Assembly: GCF_029433105.1 (NCBI RefSeq)
Contig: NZ_JARNTW010000012.1
Span: 1-64,000 of the forward strand
From: Runella sp. MFBS21
Lineage (GTDB): Bacteria > Bacteroidota > Bacteroidia > Cytophagales > Spirosomataceae
Direction of reading: 5' to 3'
DNA: 64,000 nucleotides
Below the pieces are notes generated by a model. The model searched no databases. It was given only the letters and a program-made list of their open reading frames with translations, and was not told the origin of the DNA. Shown one piece after another: positions 44,859-53,008 of the stretch (position 1 is the stretch's first letter; each line of letters starts with the position of its first letter). The position numbers and the translations under genes were made by a program.

Positions 44859-44978
44859 CATTATGTAAATATTGGTATATCCTGTAAAGATACATTTCTC
44901 AGGTAGACCTTCCAAATTTTGACGGCAACTAGCCTTCTCAATCAAAACATTGAGGCTTTTTTATAAACCTTTCTTCTA

Positions 44979-44994
44979 TGTAACAATTATCACG
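44979..44994 (+). promoter_or_regulatory. CRP/FNR-type operator 1, upstream of the TauE-like gene
   Basis: TGTAACAATTATCACG is a degenerate palindrome (TGTrAyAATTrTyACA). Its centre (44986.5) is 29.5 bp before the first base of a TACTTTTG box, placing it near -41.5, the position of a class-II activator site. Confidence 0.7.
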
Positions 44995-45015
44995 GACTGG
45001 CTTTTAGACTGAATC

Positions 45016-45023
45016 TACTTTTG
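45016..45023 (+). promoter_or_regulatory. -7 box TACTTTTG of the TauE-like gene
   Basis: It matches TAnnTTTG 43 bp before the ATG at 45066. No TTTG occurs at -33; the operator overlaps that region, as expected for an activator-dependent promoter. Confidence 0.6.
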
Positions 45024-45065
45024 CAGTGTCATTCAACAACAACATTTAAAATAACACTCGCAAGT

Positions 45066-45872
45066 ATGAGTTCTATCGAAATTTTCGGCTTTTCGGCATC
45101 CATTCTTATCGGTGTCAGTTTAGGGCTAATTGGCGGAGGAGGCAGTATTCTCACCTTGCCTGTACTCGTTTATCTTTTAGGTATCAACCCTGTCTTATCC
45201 ACCGCCTATTCCCTTTTTGTAGTGGGTACTACTTCCTTGGTAGGTTCTTTCAATTTTATGCGGAAAGGACTCGTCAATTATAAAGCTGCGCTGGTGTTTG
45301 CGCTACCTTCCTTCACTACCGTATTTCTAACGCGCAAATATCTTGTACCTGCCATTCCAGATTCGTTGTTTAGCATAGGAAGTTTCGAGATCACCAAAAA
45401 CATCGGCATTATGATATTTTTTGCGCTTGTGATGTTAGCGGCTTCTTATTCGATGATTAAAGACAAAAAAACCAATAATAACGAAGATACAGGAGAGGTC
45501 AAATTCAATTATCCCATGATTGCGCTTGAAGGAGCGGTGGTAGGTGTACTCACAGGTATCGTAGGAGCAGGGGGGGGATTTTTGATTATTCCTGCTTTAG
45601 TACTCTTGGCTCATCTCCCCATGAAAATGGCAGTGGGAACATCGCTACTCATCATTGCGGCCAAATCACTCATCGGATTTATCGGTGATCTTTCCAATGT
45701 TGCCGTGGATTGGTCATTTTTGATGGAGTTTACGGCATTGTCAGTACTAGGGATTTTTGTAGGAAGTTACCTATCTAAATTTATCGCGGGCGATAAGCTC
45801 AAAAAATCTTTTGGCTGGTTTGTGCTTCTGATGGGAGTGTATATCATCACCAAAGAAATTTTCTTTAAATAA
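45066..45872 (+). CDS. TauE/SafE-family sulfite/organosulfur exporter
   Basis: About 268 residues with about eight membrane helices in two repeats, each with a Gly-rich helix (IGVSLGLIGGGGSILTLPVL and VVGVLTGIVGAGGGFLIIPAL), the TauE/SafE signature. It probably exports sulfite or a related anion, in keeping with the sulfur genes that follow. The ATG at 45066 is preferred because the longest frame starts within the promoter box. First gene of the sulfur locus. Confidence 0.88.
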   Translation: MSSIEIFGFSASILIGVSLGLIGGGGSILTLPVLVYLLGINPVLSTAYSLFVVGTTSLVGSFNFMRKGLVNYKAALVFALPSFTTVFLTRKYLVPAIPDSLFSIGSFEITKNIGIMIFFALVMLAASYSMIKDKKTNNNEDTGEVKFNYPMIALEGAVVGVLTGIVGAGGGFLIIPALVLLAHLPMKMAVGTSLLIIAAKSLIGFIGDLSNVAVDWSFLMEFTALSVLGIFVGSYLSKFIAGDKLKKSFGWFVLLMGVYIITKEIFFK

Positions 45873-45891
45873 CCACATAAAATCTCTTCTC

Positions 45892-45907
45892 TGTAATAAA
45901 TGTTACA
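45892..45907 (+). promoter_or_regulatory. CRP/FNR-type operator 2, upstream of the MBL-rhodanese gene
   Basis: TGTAATAAATGTTACA is a near-perfect palindrome, the most symmetrical of the four. Its centre (45899.5) is 29.5 bp before TAGCTTTG (45929-45936), the same spacing as operators 1 and 3. Confidence 0.75.
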
Positions 45908-45928
45908 GACTAGGAGACAGCTAGTACC

Positions 45929-45936
45929 TAGCTTTG
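45929..45936 (+). promoter_or_regulatory. -7 box TAGCTTTG of the MBL-rhodanese gene
   Basis: It matches TAnnTTTG and lies 36 bp before the ATG at 45972. This supports the later start over a frame opening at 45900, which would begin inside the operator. Confidence 0.6.
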
Positions 45937-45971
45937 TTTCATCAAATTACCAACCAAACATCCAAACAACC

Positions 45972-47387
45972 ATGTTCTTTCAACACATATATGACAAAAC
46001 TTTGGCCCAAGCTAGCTATTTGGTAGGCTGCCAAAAAACGGGAGAAGCCATCGTAATTGACCCCAAAAGAGATGTAGATACTTACCTTGAAATAGCAAAA
46101 CAAAACGGGCTAAGAATCACCCATATCACCGAAACGCACATTCACGCCGATTTTTTGTCAGGTTCGAGGGAATTGGCGGTCCTTACTGGTGCCCAAATGT
46201 ACCTTTCTGACGAAGGTGGAGAAGATTGGAGATACGAGTTTGAGCACATTGGGCTTAAACACGGGAGTATCATCAAAGTCGGAAACCTAACGCTTGAAGT
46301 ACTTCATACCCCCGGACATACCCCCGAAAGTATTAGTTTTTTGCTCACTGATAAGCCCGCTTCCTCAATGCCTGTCATGTTGTTTACGGGCGACTTCGTG
46401 TTTGTAGGGGATATTGGGCGGCCTGATTTGCTCGAAAAAGCCGCTGGTCTCAAAGGCACCCAAGACAAAGGAGCTTTACAAATGTACCAATCACTGGCAC
46501 TTTTCGCAAACCTCCCCGATTACGTTCAGGTTTGGCCCGGACACGGTGCTGGCTCCGCTTGTGGCAAAGCACTAGGAGCCGTACCAAGCACCACAGTAGG
46601 TTATGAGAAAATACGTAACTGGGCTTTCCAATATGACGAAGATCAAGAAGGTTTTGTAAAATATTTGTTGGCCGACCAACCTGAGCCTCCCAAGTATTTT
46701 GCAATGATGAAAAAACTCAACAAAGTAGAACGGCCACTGCTTACATCAATACCTCAGCCGCAAAAACTCACGCCTGAGGCCGTCAAAGAAGCAATGGCTA
46801 AAGGTATTAAACTAATTGATACGCGCAATAAAGCCGAGTTTGCAAAAGGTTTTGTACCGAATAGCCTCAACATCCAAGGCAACAACGCCTTTGCTACTTG
46901 GATGGGGTGGCTTATCGATTATGAAGAGCCTTTTATGCTGATAGCTAGTGATTCACAAATCGAAGACCTCACTCGCAAACTCATGCGTATCGGCTTAGAC
47001 AACGTGCTGGGGTATATTACGGATGTCAATTTACTAGGCATAGAATTAGAAAAAAACGAGTGGATAGATATAGACGAATTTAAAACTTACATCGGGCGCG
47101 AAGATGTCCAAATTGTAGATTTGAGAGGAGCCTCCGAATATAACAGCGGACACATAGAGGGTGCCGACAACGTATTTGTAGGAACCCTCCCCGCCAACCT
47201 CGACAAAATAAACCGCCACAAACAGCTCGTGATTCATTGTCAAGGTGGAGATCGTGCGGCAATTGGCTATTCTTTGCTTCGGAAAAATGGCTTCAACAAC
47301 ATCAAGAATTATTCGGCTGGTATCAACGAATGGGTCAACAAAGGCAACCCACTCGTGACAGAAATGGTAGAAGAAGCAGCTTGTTAA
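45972..47387 (+). CDS. MBL-fold persulfide dioxygenase-like protein with two rhodanese domains
   Basis: About 471 residues. The metallo-beta-lactamase domain (1-250) has ETHIHADFLSG (His56, His58, Asp60), HTPGHTPESISF, GDFVFVGDIGRPDLL and WPGHGAGSACGK, as in ETHE1/BlhA-type persulfide dioxygenases. Two rhodanese domains follow. The first (about 275-360) lacks an active-site Cys (LIASDSQ), while the second (about 365-465) has it in HCQGGDRAA. It would oxidise glutathione or protein persulfide to sulfite and transfer sulfane sulfur. No SAM or GSH synthesis genes are nearby. A terminator follows. Confidence 0.88.
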   Translation: MFFQHIYDKTLAQASYLVGCQKTGEAIVIDPKRDVDTYLEIAKQNGLRITHITETHIHADFLSGSRELAVLTGAQMYLSDEGGEDWRYEFEHIGLKHGSIIKVGNLTLEVLHTPGHTPESISFLLTDKPASSMPVMLFTGDFVFVGDIGRPDLLEKAAGLKGTQDKGALQMYQSLALFANLPDYVQVWPGHGAGSACGKALGAVPSTTVGYEKIRNWAFQYDEDQEGFVKYLLADQPEPPKYFAMMKKLNKVERPLLTSIPQPQKLTPEAVKEAMAKGIKLIDTRNKAEFAKGFVPNSLNIQGNNAFATWMGWLIDYEEPFMLIASDSQIEDLTRKLMRIGLDNVLGYITDVNLLGIELEKNEWIDIDEFKTYIGREDVQIVDLRGASEYNSGHIEGADNVFVGTLPANLDKINRHKQLVIHCQGGDRAAIGYSLLRKNGFNNIKNYSAGINEWVNKGNPLVTEMVEEAAC

Positions 47388-47400
47388 TTAAGATGATTAG

Positions 47401-47442
47401 ATACGAAACTCCCCAGTTTATTTTATTTGGGGAGTTTCGTAT
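47401..47442 (+). terminator. Terminator after the MBL-rhodanese gene
   Basis: ATACGAAACTCCCC (47401-47414) pairs perfectly with GGGGAGTTTCGTAT (47429-47442), followed by TTTT. Confidence 0.85.
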
Positions 47443-47500
47443 TTTAATCCAATACCTCTCATTCAAAATTTCAACCACCTTTTTAAATCCCCCACTCTTC

Positions 47501-48100
47501 ATGAAAGAATTTTGGGAAAGCCGCTATAAAGCGCCTGCTTTTGCGTACGGAACACGCCCCAACGAATTTTTCCAAGAGCAAATTGATAAAATCCCGCCCG
47601 GCAAACTCCTCTTACCCGCTGAAGGAGAAGGCCGCAATGCAGTATACGCTGCTCGTAAAGGTTGGGATGTAACGGCCTTTGATTTTAGTATGCAAGCCAT
47701 GCTAAAAACTTTTCAATTGGCCGAACGTTACGACGTCACGCTCAATTATACAGTTCAAGACATAGCCAAGTTTGAACCTAATGGAGTCGCTTATGATGCA
47801 ATAGGATTGTTTTTTGCCCATTTTCCGCCGACTCTTAGAAAAACATTTCATCAAAAACTTCCGACCATGCTCAAAAAATCGGGCTATGTATGGTTGGAGG
47901 CTTTTCATCCCAATCAGCTATACTATTCATCAGGTGGCCCCAAAGAAAAAGAGATGCTGTTGACTCTTGAAGATTTGGAAATGGAATTTAAAGACCTCAA
48001 CATTTTGATGCTCGAAGACCGCATCATCGAACTCGACGAAGGTCCCTATCATCAAGGCAAAGCTCATGTAGTCCGCATGATAGCTACCAAAACCGATTAA
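47501..48100 (+). CDS. Class I SAM-dependent methyltransferase
   Basis: About 199 residues from the ATG at 47501 (MKEFWESRYKAPAFAYG). Motif I is in LLLPAEGEGRNAVYAARKG, followed by VTAFDFS and AIGLFFAHFPPTLR. Resembles TehB/thiopurine-type small-molecule methyltransferases. A longer frame from 47237 runs through the previous gene and is rejected. Its place inside the sulfur locus suggests a thiol or metalloid substrate, but that is inference. Confidence 0.8.
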   Translation: MKEFWESRYKAPAFAYGTRPNEFFQEQIDKIPPGKLLLPAEGEGRNAVYAARKGWDVTAFDFSMQAMLKTFQLAERYDVTLNYTVQDIAKFEPNGVAYDAIGLFFAHFPPTLRKTFHQKLPTMLKKSGYVWLEAFHPNQLYYSSGGPKEKEMLLTLEDLEMEFKDLNILMLEDRIIELDEGPYHQGKAHVVRMIATKTD

Positions 48101-48137
48101 TTAAGCTGTCGATTCACACAGATTCTCCATTTATGTC

Positions 48138-48530
48138 ATGAAAAATCTTCTTATTTTAGTTTTATTTACTGTGGGCAGCTGGGCTTGTTCTCATGCACAA
48201 ACCACTCAAAACCTAAATGCCAAAGCATTTAAGGAAACAATGACCAAAACCCCTAACAAAATCATTCTTGATGTTCGTACAAATAGCGAAGTCGCACAAG
48301 GAGTGATTGCGGGAGCTCTCCAAATTGATTATAATAACCCTCATTTTGAGCATCAACTCGAGCAATTAGACAAATCAAAGCCTATCTTTGTATATTGTGC
48401 CATAGGAGGTCGCAGTGGTTCGGCTGCTCAGTTGATGCAAAAAAAAGGATTCAAAAAAATCTATAATCTCGACGGGGGTATCAATGCTTGGCAAAGAGCA
48501 GGGTATCCCATTACTTCTCTCAAAAAATGA
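48138..48530 (+). CDS. Exported rhodanese (single domain, lipoprotein-like)
   Basis: 130 residues with a signal peptide ending in a possible lipobox (TVGSWAC), then one rhodanese domain: IILDVRTNSEVAQG, VYCAIGGRSGSAA with the active Cys, and YNLDGGINAWQRAGYP. It carries sulfane sulfur in the periplasm. Its stop overlaps the next ATG (ATGA at 48527-48530), so the two exported rhodaneses are coupled. Confidence 0.9.
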   Translation: MKNLLILVLFTVGSWACSHAQTTQNLNAKAFKETMTKTPNKIILDVRTNSEVAQGVIAGALQIDYNNPHFEHQLEQLDKSKPIFVYCAIGGRSGSAAQLMQKKGFKKIYNLDGGINAWQRAGYPITSLKK

Positions 48531-49036
48531 AATCTTTCATCTTGATTTTTTCATTCTGTATCATGCTATTTGGTAAAGCTTCCGCCCAATCTCCCAAAGT
48601 AAGTAGTGGCCCCTACAATCTTCTTCTGCGCACGTTGTTGTCGCACTCTGTTCCGGAGGTAGATGTGCAGCAATTAGCTCATACCAAAGAAAAAATCGTA
48701 TGGGTAGATGCCCGCGAAAAACGCGAATATGAAGTCAGCCATCTTCCCAATGCAGTTTGGGTAGGCTATGATCAGCTAGATTTATCTCCTCTGACTCATG
48801 CACCCAAAAATCAGCCGATAGTAGTGTACTGCTCCGTAGGCTACCGAAGCGAAAAAGTAACCGAAAAGCTTATCAAACAAGGATTTACAAACGTCAAAAA
48901 TCTCTATGGAGGGATTTTTGAATGGAAAAATCAAGGTGGCGAAGTAGTCAATGAAAAAGGCAAAACCGACGATGTTCATGCCTACAACAAAACATGGGGC
49001 GTATGGCTTACCAAAGGCAACAAAATCTATCAATAA
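48527..49036 (+). CDS. Exported rhodanese, second copy
   Basis: 169 residues from the ATG at 48527. Signal peptide (MKSFILIFSFCIMLFGKASAQ), then a rhodanese domain with WVDAREKREYEVSHLP, the active Cys in VYCSVGYRSEKV and NLYGGIFEWKNQGG. A tail of about 30 residues with DDVHAYNKTWGVWL follows, probably family-specific. Distinct in sequence from the preceding rhodanese, so not a recent duplicate. The frame upstream of 48527 lies in the previous gene. Confidence 0.88.
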   Translation: MKSFILIFSFCIMLFGKASAQSPKVSSGPYNLLLRTLLSHSVPEVDVQQLAHTKEKIVWVDAREKREYEVSHLPNAVWVGYDQLDLSPLTHAPKNQPIVVYCSVGYRSEKVTEKLIKQGFTNVKNLYGGIFEWKNQGGEVVNEKGKTDDVHAYNKTWGVWLTKGNKIYQ

Positions 49037-49079
49037 GCCTTTACACAAATCTTTGATTTGTACAATTTTTCCACACTTG

Positions 49080-49095
49080 TGTAACAATTATCACA
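49080..49095 (+). promoter_or_regulatory. CRP/FNR-type operator 3, upstream of tsdA
   Basis: TGTAACAATTATCACA shares 15 of 16 bases with operator 1. Its centre (49087.5) is 29.5 bp before TACCTTTG (49117-49124). Confidence 0.75.
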
Positions 49096-49116
49096 ATCTC
49101 GACTATTTCCGGGATT

Positions 49117-49124
49117 TACCTTTG
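49117..49124 (+). promoter_or_regulatory. -7 box TACCTTTG of the tsdA operon
   Basis: It matches TAnnTTTG, 39 bp before the ATG at 49164. This places that ATG, not an upstream in-frame one at 48951, as the start. Confidence 0.6.
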
Positions 49125-49163
49125 TTGCTACATCACCACCACCCATTCGTTTTCATCAACGAT

Positions 49164-50258
49164 ATGATTCAGCAAGAACCTAACGACTCGACCCAAAAAA
49201 AACTTTTCACGGCCCTGCGAATACTCATCGGGCTTCTTCTAGGAGCTGTCGCCATCTTTTTTTTATTGGTTTCTATTCTTTTTTTCGACACCCCTACTCT
49301 GCCTACTGAAGAGCCTGTCTTAGTCCAAAAAACCTATACCAAGCCCGATTCAAATTTTACAGGTGTATGGCTAGCCCCGGCCGATTGGCGAATGTCTCAG
49401 CTGAGTCCAGAAAAACAACAGCTAGTCAAATATGGCAAAGAGCTCATCGCCCATACCGCTACTTACTTGGGTCCCAAAGGTAGTGTGCGGCACTTATCAA
49501 ACGGCATGAATTGCCAAAACTGCCACCTTAATGCAGGCACGCAGCCTTGGGGCAACAATTATTTTGCCGTTGAAAGTACTTACCCAAAGTTTAGAGAACG
49601 CTCGGGTGGCATTGAGAATAAAATCAAACGAGTAAACGACTGCTTTGAAAGAAGTCTCAACGGAAAAGCACTAGATTCCACCTCGCGCGAAATGCAAGCG
49701 ATCATCACCTATATCGAATGGCTGGGTACGGGAGTCGCCTCCAAAACCTCGCCCAAAGGCTCGGGTATCTTCAAGTTAAAACTCCTCAGCCGCGCCGCCG
49801 ACCCCGATAAAGGCAAAATAGTATATGAGCAAAAATGCCAAAGTTGTCACCAAGCGCAAGGGGAAGGAGTATTAGCTGCCGACGGCAAGAGCTACTCATT
49901 TCCACCTTTGTGGGGCAAAAACAGCTACAACACTGGCGCTGGACTTTACCGTATCTCCAATTTTGCAGGTTATGTAAAATACAATATGCCTTTGGGTGCT
50001 ACTTATCAAAACCCTCAACTCTCCGATGAAGAAGCCTGGGACGTAGCTGCTTTTGTCAATTCTATGCCGCGCCCGACCAAAGATCTCAGTAAAGATTGGC
50101 CTAATTTGGCAGGAAAGCCTTTTGATCATCCCTTTGGCCCTTATGCTGATTCATTTTCCGAAAAACAACATAAATATGGTCCTTATCAACCTATCAAAGC
50201 GTGGAAAGAACAGCACAAAGGGCTGAAAGTACCTCATTCTAAATTGGCCAAGCTTTAA
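49164..50258 (+). CDS. tsdA: TsdA-like dihaem cytochrome c (thiosulfate dehydrogenase/tetrathionate reductase type)
   Basis: About 364 residues. One N-terminal membrane anchor (LFTALRILIGLLLGAVAIFFLLV) is followed by two c-type haem domains: CQNCH (117-121) and CQSCH (225-229). Between them is RVNDCFERSLNG with Cys160, the conserved cysteine that acts as the distal haem ligand in TsdA and sets its unusual chemistry. This residue and both haem motifs favour TsdA over generic cytochromes. The reaction is thiosulfate to tetrathionate or the reverse. First gene of a tsdA-dsrE-soxB operon (gaps of 15 and 18 bp). Confidence 0.88.
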   Translation: MIQQEPNDSTQKKLFTALRILIGLLLGAVAIFFLLVSILFFDTPTLPTEEPVLVQKTYTKPDSNFTGVWLAPADWRMSQLSPEKQQLVKYGKELIAHTATYLGPKGSVRHLSNGMNCQNCHLNAGTQPWGNNYFAVESTYPKFRERSGGIENKIKRVNDCFERSLNGKALDSTSREMQAIITYIEWLGTGVASKTSPKGSGIFKLKLLSRAADPDKGKIVYEQKCQSCHQAQGEGVLAADGKSYSFPPLWGKNSYNTGAGLYRISNFAGYVKYNMPLGATYQNPQLSDEEAWDVAAFVNSMPRPTKDLSKDWPNLAGKPFDHPFGPYADSFSEKQHKYGPYQPIKAWKEQHKGLKVPHSKLAKL

Positions 50259-50273
50259 ACCTCTTTACTTATC

Positions 50274-50708
50274 ATGAAAATCAAATTATTACTTTCATTC
50301 CTTTTTGTTTTTGTCTTGATTGGTAACAGTTTTGCCCAAAACAAGAAAAATAAAAAAGAGCCTATCCACCGCCTTGTATTTCAGCTTTCCAGCCCTGATA
50401 CGTCCGTATATCGCGCCCTCACTCGCCAAATTTCTAATGTTTTGAACTATTGGCCTACCGCCCAAATCGAAGTAGTGGTTCACAATAAAGGGGTGAGTTT
50501 TATGCGTAAAGACCAAAGCACTTTCCAACCCGAAATACAATCTCTAAAAGACAAGGGAGTGGAGTTTGCCGTTTGTGAAAATACCCTCAAGCAACAGAAA
50601 CTTTCCAAAAATCAGATTTTACCACAAGCTCGCTTTGTACCTGTCGGAATTGCCGAACTCGTCCTTAAACAAGAAGATGGCTGGGCCTACATCAAAGCCG
50701 GATTCTAA
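50274..50708 (+). CDS. Exported DsrE-family protein
   Basis: 144 residues with a signal peptide (MKIKLLLSFLFVFVLIGNSFAQ) and a DsrE/YchN-like fold: HRLVFQLSSPD, ALTRQISNVLNYWP, IEVVVHNKGVSFM, LKDKGVEFAVCENTL with a Cys at the usual active position, and PVGIAELVLKQEDGWAYIKAG. DsrE-like proteins carry sulfur; an exported form beside TsdA and SoxB fits a periplasmic sulfur carrier. Confidence 0.85.
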   Translation: MKIKLLLSFLFVFVLIGNSFAQNKKNKKEPIHRLVFQLSSPDTSVYRALTRQISNVLNYWPTAQIEVVVHNKGVSFMRKDQSTFQPEIQSLKDKGVEFAVCENTLKQQKLSKNQILPQARFVPVGIAELVLKQEDGWAYIKAGF

Positions 50709-50726
50709 CCCCCAACCCTTGCCCTT

Positions 50727-52391
50727 ATGCCTACAAGAAGAGATTTTATCCAGTCGGGACTGCTAGCTACTGCAGCCGCTACTAGTACGACATCACAGGC
50801 GAGCAATGTGCCATTTTCATCCAGCCCTTTAGCGCCCCAAAGTGGCACAATTACTTTTTTACAAACTACCGATGTTCACTGCCAAATTCATGCACACGAT
50901 GAGCTTTTTTGGGAAAATGAGAAACTTACTTTTCGCAAAGCAGGAGGCTACGCCCATCTCGCCACGGCTTTAGAGAGTATGCGCCGCGAAAACCCCGCCA
51001 ATACCATTACGGTAGATACCGGCGATATGTTTCAGGGAAGTATGCTATCGGTCAAAACCCAAGGGCAAGCCTTTGTACCTCTTCTCAATGCCCTGGGCTA
51101 CGATCTCTATTTGCCTGGCAACTGGGAGGTGGTGTATTATAAACAAAATATGCAACACCTCATGGGAAGCCTCCTCGCACCCAAGGTATGTACCAATATG
51201 TATCACGACTTGGGCGATGGCAAACGAGGTGGATTTATCTTCCAACCTTATCAAATCATCAATCGCTTAGGTATTAAAATTGGTTTTTTGGGCTATACAG
51301 ACCCTTTGGTTCCTCTACGTCAATCTCCTTATTACAGCAAAGGCATCATCTATGCCAAACCCGAAGAAAATCTAAAAGAATACGTAGCCTTACTAAGAGA
51401 GCAAGAGAAGTGTGATTTCGTGATTATTTTATCGCATCTGGGACTTTCTCAACAAATCGCCCTTGGCAATCATCCTGCTTGCAAAGGAGTAGATTATATA
51501 TTTGGGGCTGATACCCACGAGCGCGTCCGAACACCCCTTCAAGCCGAATACACCAAAATAGTTGAACCCGGCGCCTTTGGGTCTTTTATTGGACGTTTGG
51601 ATTTGAAAATAGAGAATGGTAAAATTGCGCATGAAAAATACCAACTCATTGAAGTAAATCCTCAAAAATACCCCGCTAACAAAGAAGTAGAAGCGCTAAT
51701 TCGCCAAATCGAAAAACCTTACAAAAACGAAATCGACAAAGTGATTGGCTATAGTACACTTCCACTTTATCGAAATTTTGTAGTTGAAAATACCATTGAT
51801 ACCCTCATCGTAGATGCTCTCAAGTGGAAAGTACAAGCCGATGTGGTGCTCTCCAATGGCTTTCGTTTTTGCCCCCCTCGTACTGCCGACCAAAGCGGTA
51901 AAGTACCTATTACAGAAGGGTATCTGTTTGATATGCTTCCGGTAGATGCCACAATCCGTACAGGCACTGCTACAGGGGCGCAGTTGGTAGAGTGGCTTGA
52001 AAAAGAACTCCAAAATGTATTTGCTCAAGATGCCTCCAAACGCTTCGGAGGCTGGCTGATTCGTTTTAAAGGAATGCAAGTAGAGTTTAAAGCCTTTGAA
52101 AGAATGGGGCATCGCGTCCAGAAAGTAATCATCGCTGGACAGCCTCTCGACCCCAACAAATCATATACCCTCTGTGCTTGCGAGCGCGATGGTGACCCAG
52201 AAGATATGTTATGCCGTATGAAAGGTGTCAAAAATGCCCAAAATACCTCATTTACCCTTCATAGTATGATGAAGGAATATTTGAAAGAGTTTTCGCCCGT
52301 AACGCCTATCTTGCGTCAAGATGCCAAAATCCTCGATGCTCCCCAAACGCTACTGAGCCAAGTACATGGCGTCAATTATCAATTTACATAA
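50727..52391 (+). CDS. soxB: SoxB-like thiosulfohydrolase
   Basis: 554 residues with an N-terminal Tat-like signal (TRRDFIQSGLLATAAA). The metallophosphatase domain has TTDVHCQ, VDTGDMFQGS, LPGNWEVVYY, LSHLGLSQQ and GADTHERV. The 5'-nucleotidase C-terminal domain follows (ENTIDTLIVDALKW, EGYLFDMLPVDATI). GNWE in place of the GNHE of ordinary 5'-nucleotidases is a mark of SoxB. In the Sox pathway SoxB removes sulfate from the SoxY carrier, but no soxYZ, soxAX or soxCD is visible here, so the substrate may differ. Confidence 0.82.
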   Translation: MPTRRDFIQSGLLATAAATSTTSQASNVPFSSSPLAPQSGTITFLQTTDVHCQIHAHDELFWENEKLTFRKAGGYAHLATALESMRRENPANTITVDTGDMFQGSMLSVKTQGQAFVPLLNALGYDLYLPGNWEVVYYKQNMQHLMGSLLAPKVCTNMYHDLGDGKRGGFIFQPYQIINRLGIKIGFLGYTDPLVPLRQSPYYSKGIIYAKPEENLKEYVALLREQEKCDFVIILSHLGLSQQIALGNHPACKGVDYIFGADTHERVRTPLQAEYTKIVEPGAFGSFIGRLDLKIENGKIAHEKYQLIEVNPQKYPANKEVEALIRQIEKPYKNEIDKVIGYSTLPLYRNFVVENTIDTLIVDALKWKVQADVVLSNGFRFCPPRTADQSGKVPITEGYLFDMLPVDATIRTGTATGAQLVEWLEKELQNVFAQDASKRFGGWLIRFKGMQVEFKAFERMGHRVQKVIIAGQPLDPNKSYTLCACERDGDPEDMLCRMKGVKNAQNTSFTLHSMMKEYLKEFSPVTPILRQDAKILDAPQTLLSQVHGVNYQFT

Positions 52392-52920
52392 TCTATCCTT
52401 CAACCATAAGAAAGTAGTGGTCCGCCTTTGCAGATATTTTACGATTTTTGGAAGTGTCCTTCTGCTTTCTTATTCCAATGCGCTAAGTCAAAACAAGCAA
52501 ACTTCACTCCAACAATTGTACTGGCCAAAGCATTACAACATCTTTAAAATCAGCCTATTAGCAAAATAACATAACAAACTCGACACGCGGCATTTTTTTG
52601 ATAATAGCCAGCGCCTTCAATGGATTCAATAGAGTTCAGATACATTACCGAATTGGCCCCAAAATCATCCTTACCGCTAGATAAACTACCCTCAAAATAC
52701 CCTTCCTAGTACATTGAGCCACTGCACCCGCTTCAACGAACGTTTCTCGTGGCAACTACTCAGTCTTTTCCTCGTTCACTTTCAGGCATCCGCATCGCTT
52801 GCAGATTAGTCATTTTTTCAAAGAAGCCAACCTTAATGATGAACTCATGTACAATGTCCAAAACAGGCTAGAATGGGCTAAATTAGATCAAAATCGAATT
52901 TATTTTGCCGCCTAAAAACG
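52392..52920 (+). pseudogene. Decayed coding remnants, first part TolC-like
   Basis: After soxB, codons from about 52409 read as a signal peptide (VVVRLCRYFTIFG…SNALSQ) followed by TSLQQ. Pieces in a neighbouring frame (IVLAKALQH) and the original frame (LKISLLAK) then give the start of a TolC-like outer-membrane efflux protein with frameshifts. Further on, a stop-free stretch ending at 52914 (LQISHFFKEANLNDEL…NRIYFAA) looks like the tail of another gene, family unknown. Several stops and frame changes lie between. This accounts for most of the 617-bp gap before the SQR gene. Confidence 0.4.
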
Positions 52921-52932
52921 TTTCAATCCTTG

Positions 52933-52948
52933 TGTAACTTTTATCACT
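52933..52948 (+). promoter_or_regulatory. CRP/FNR-type operator 4, upstream of the SQR gene
   Basis: TGTAACTTTTATCACT keeps both half-sites of the other three (TGTAAC and TATCAC). The best box downstream, TATTTTTT at 52968-52975, is 27.5 bp from the centre and a weak match, so this promoter is less certain. Confidence 0.6.
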
Positions 52949-53008
52949 GACCAAAAAGGAGTTTTTATATTTTTTAGAGGAAAAATACAACTTAAACTCC
53001 TTAATTCG

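Noticed and set aside
47237-47500. Longer start for the methyltransferase
   Set aside because: The extension runs through the MBL-rhodanese gene in another frame and across its terminator; the ATG at 47501 gives the family N-terminus.
50727-52391. Annotation of the SoxB homologue as a plain 5'-nucleotidase
   Set aside because: The GNWE motif in place of GNHE, the Tat-like signal and the tsdA-dsrE neighbours favour SoxB. The nucleotidase option remains possible but less likely.
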